This document shows, piece by piece, positions 40,136-40,255 of a stretch of DNA of 40,255 bases (its first letter is position 1; each line of letters begins with the position of its first letter). Both the position numbers and the translations under genes were made by a program. The stretch is from JAYVFR01 sp043772945. GTDB taxonomy: Bacteria > Patescibacteriota > JACMRA01. Below the pieces are notes generated by a model that did not search any database, was not told where the DNA came from, and saw only the letters and a program-made list of their open reading frames with translations. The stretch lies in the NCBI GenBank assembly GCA_043772945.1, contig JAYVFR010000009.1, positions 1-40,255 on the forward strand. The letters are read 5' to 3'.

Positions 40136-40166
40136 AACTCTCTATCTAACGGTTAGAGGGTTTTTG
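40136..40166 (+). terminator. Rho-independent terminator after the DUF3862-like gene
   Basis: AACTCTCTA (40136-40144) and TAGAGGGTT (40154-40162) form a 9-bp stem with one G-U pair and a 9-base loop, followed by T (40161-40165). It sits 19 bases after the stop at 40117. Beyond it to the right edge (40167-40255) there is a lone TATAAT at 40214-40219 with no matching -35; nothing else is seen. Confidence 0.8.
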
Positions 40167-40255
40167 TTTATTTTAACTATAAGTTTTCAAATTAAACTTG
40201 CTAAAGCCTCGCCTATAATTAATTATATCTCAGCCGAGAAACAGCTAACTCTTTG

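Noticed and set aside
1..40255. Alternative genetic code (UGA as Gly)
   Set aside because: Genes such as 12299-13153 and 30492-30707 end at TGA, and reading on gives no homologous extension; the standard code is consistent.
1..40255. tRNA, rRNA, CRISPR or known insertion sequence
   Set aside because: No cloverleaf, rRNA segment, CRISPR array or transposase was found by reading; a dedicated tRNA scan could still find a degenerate tRNA.

Overview
The window is AT-rich bacterial chromosome, densely packed, with short intergenic gaps, TAA/TAG/TGA all acting as stops, few recognisable Shine-Dalgarno sequences and many compact or divergent housekeeping proteins. Together with Ser-rich surface proteins, several small TrbC/VirB2-like (T4SS_pilin type) membrane proteins, a TraC-like protein and reduced ribosomal gene clusters, this suggests a Candidate Phyla Radiation (Patescibacteria) genome. 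I cannot fix the lineage further. UGA is used as a stop, which argues against the UGA=Gly groups Gracilibacteria and Absconditabacteria.

Layout. 1-3.9 kb: cell-surface proteins, namely the tail of a sortase-type anchored protein and a large secreted beta-propeller protein whose C-terminal CBM9-like domain is cut by an in-frame TAA. 3.9-11.1 kb: a pseudopilin-like protein, a SpoU methyltransferase, then a minus-strand run rpmE-rpsK-rpsP-KH protein-xthA-glucan phosphorylase, followed by a zinc-ribbon protein and gnd. 11.1-13.2 kb: two T4SS pilin-like genes and a membrane protein. 13.2-17.5 kb: ruvA, a GT4 glycosyltransferase and dnaK, the last behind a CIRCE/HrcA operator that overlaps its promoter. 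17.7-24.2 kb: murD and parB (divergent), a third pilin paralogue, a GlsB/YeaQ-type membrane protein, a Ser-rich membrane protein, an isolated rplD, and metG.

24.26-30.75 kb is the most striking region. A six-gene minus-strand operon (cupin, HprK-like P-loop kinase, Ldh_2-family oxidoreductase, divergent prolyl-tRNA-synthetase-like protein, cysteinyl-tRNA synthetase, thymidylate-kinase-like protein) plus a small plus-strand ORF is bracketed by 49-bp direct repeats that match at 45 of 49 positions. Removing one repeat plus the interior would place the DEAD-box helicase gene directly upstream of metG, so this looks like an inserted island. The combination of amino-acid-activating enzymes, two kinases, an oxidoreductase and a cupin resembles a small biosynthetic or modification pathway. 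Its product is unknown.

30.75-40.25 kb: DEAD-box helicase, a hypothetical protein, rpmH-rnpA, a topoisomerase IA fragment without Toprim, a secreted protein split by a frameshift at nine A residues, an HU-like protein, a sortase-fold protein with Ser in place of the catalytic Cys, a C-terminal fragment of fmt, rdgB and Nudix nucleotide-sanitation enzymes, a TraC-like T4SS protein, and a DUF3862-like lipid- or membrane-anchored protein. Truncations and remnants (fmt, topA, the CBM9 half, and intergenic coding fragments near 0.4, 15.3 and 39.5 kb) show ongoing gene decay alongside compact functional operons.
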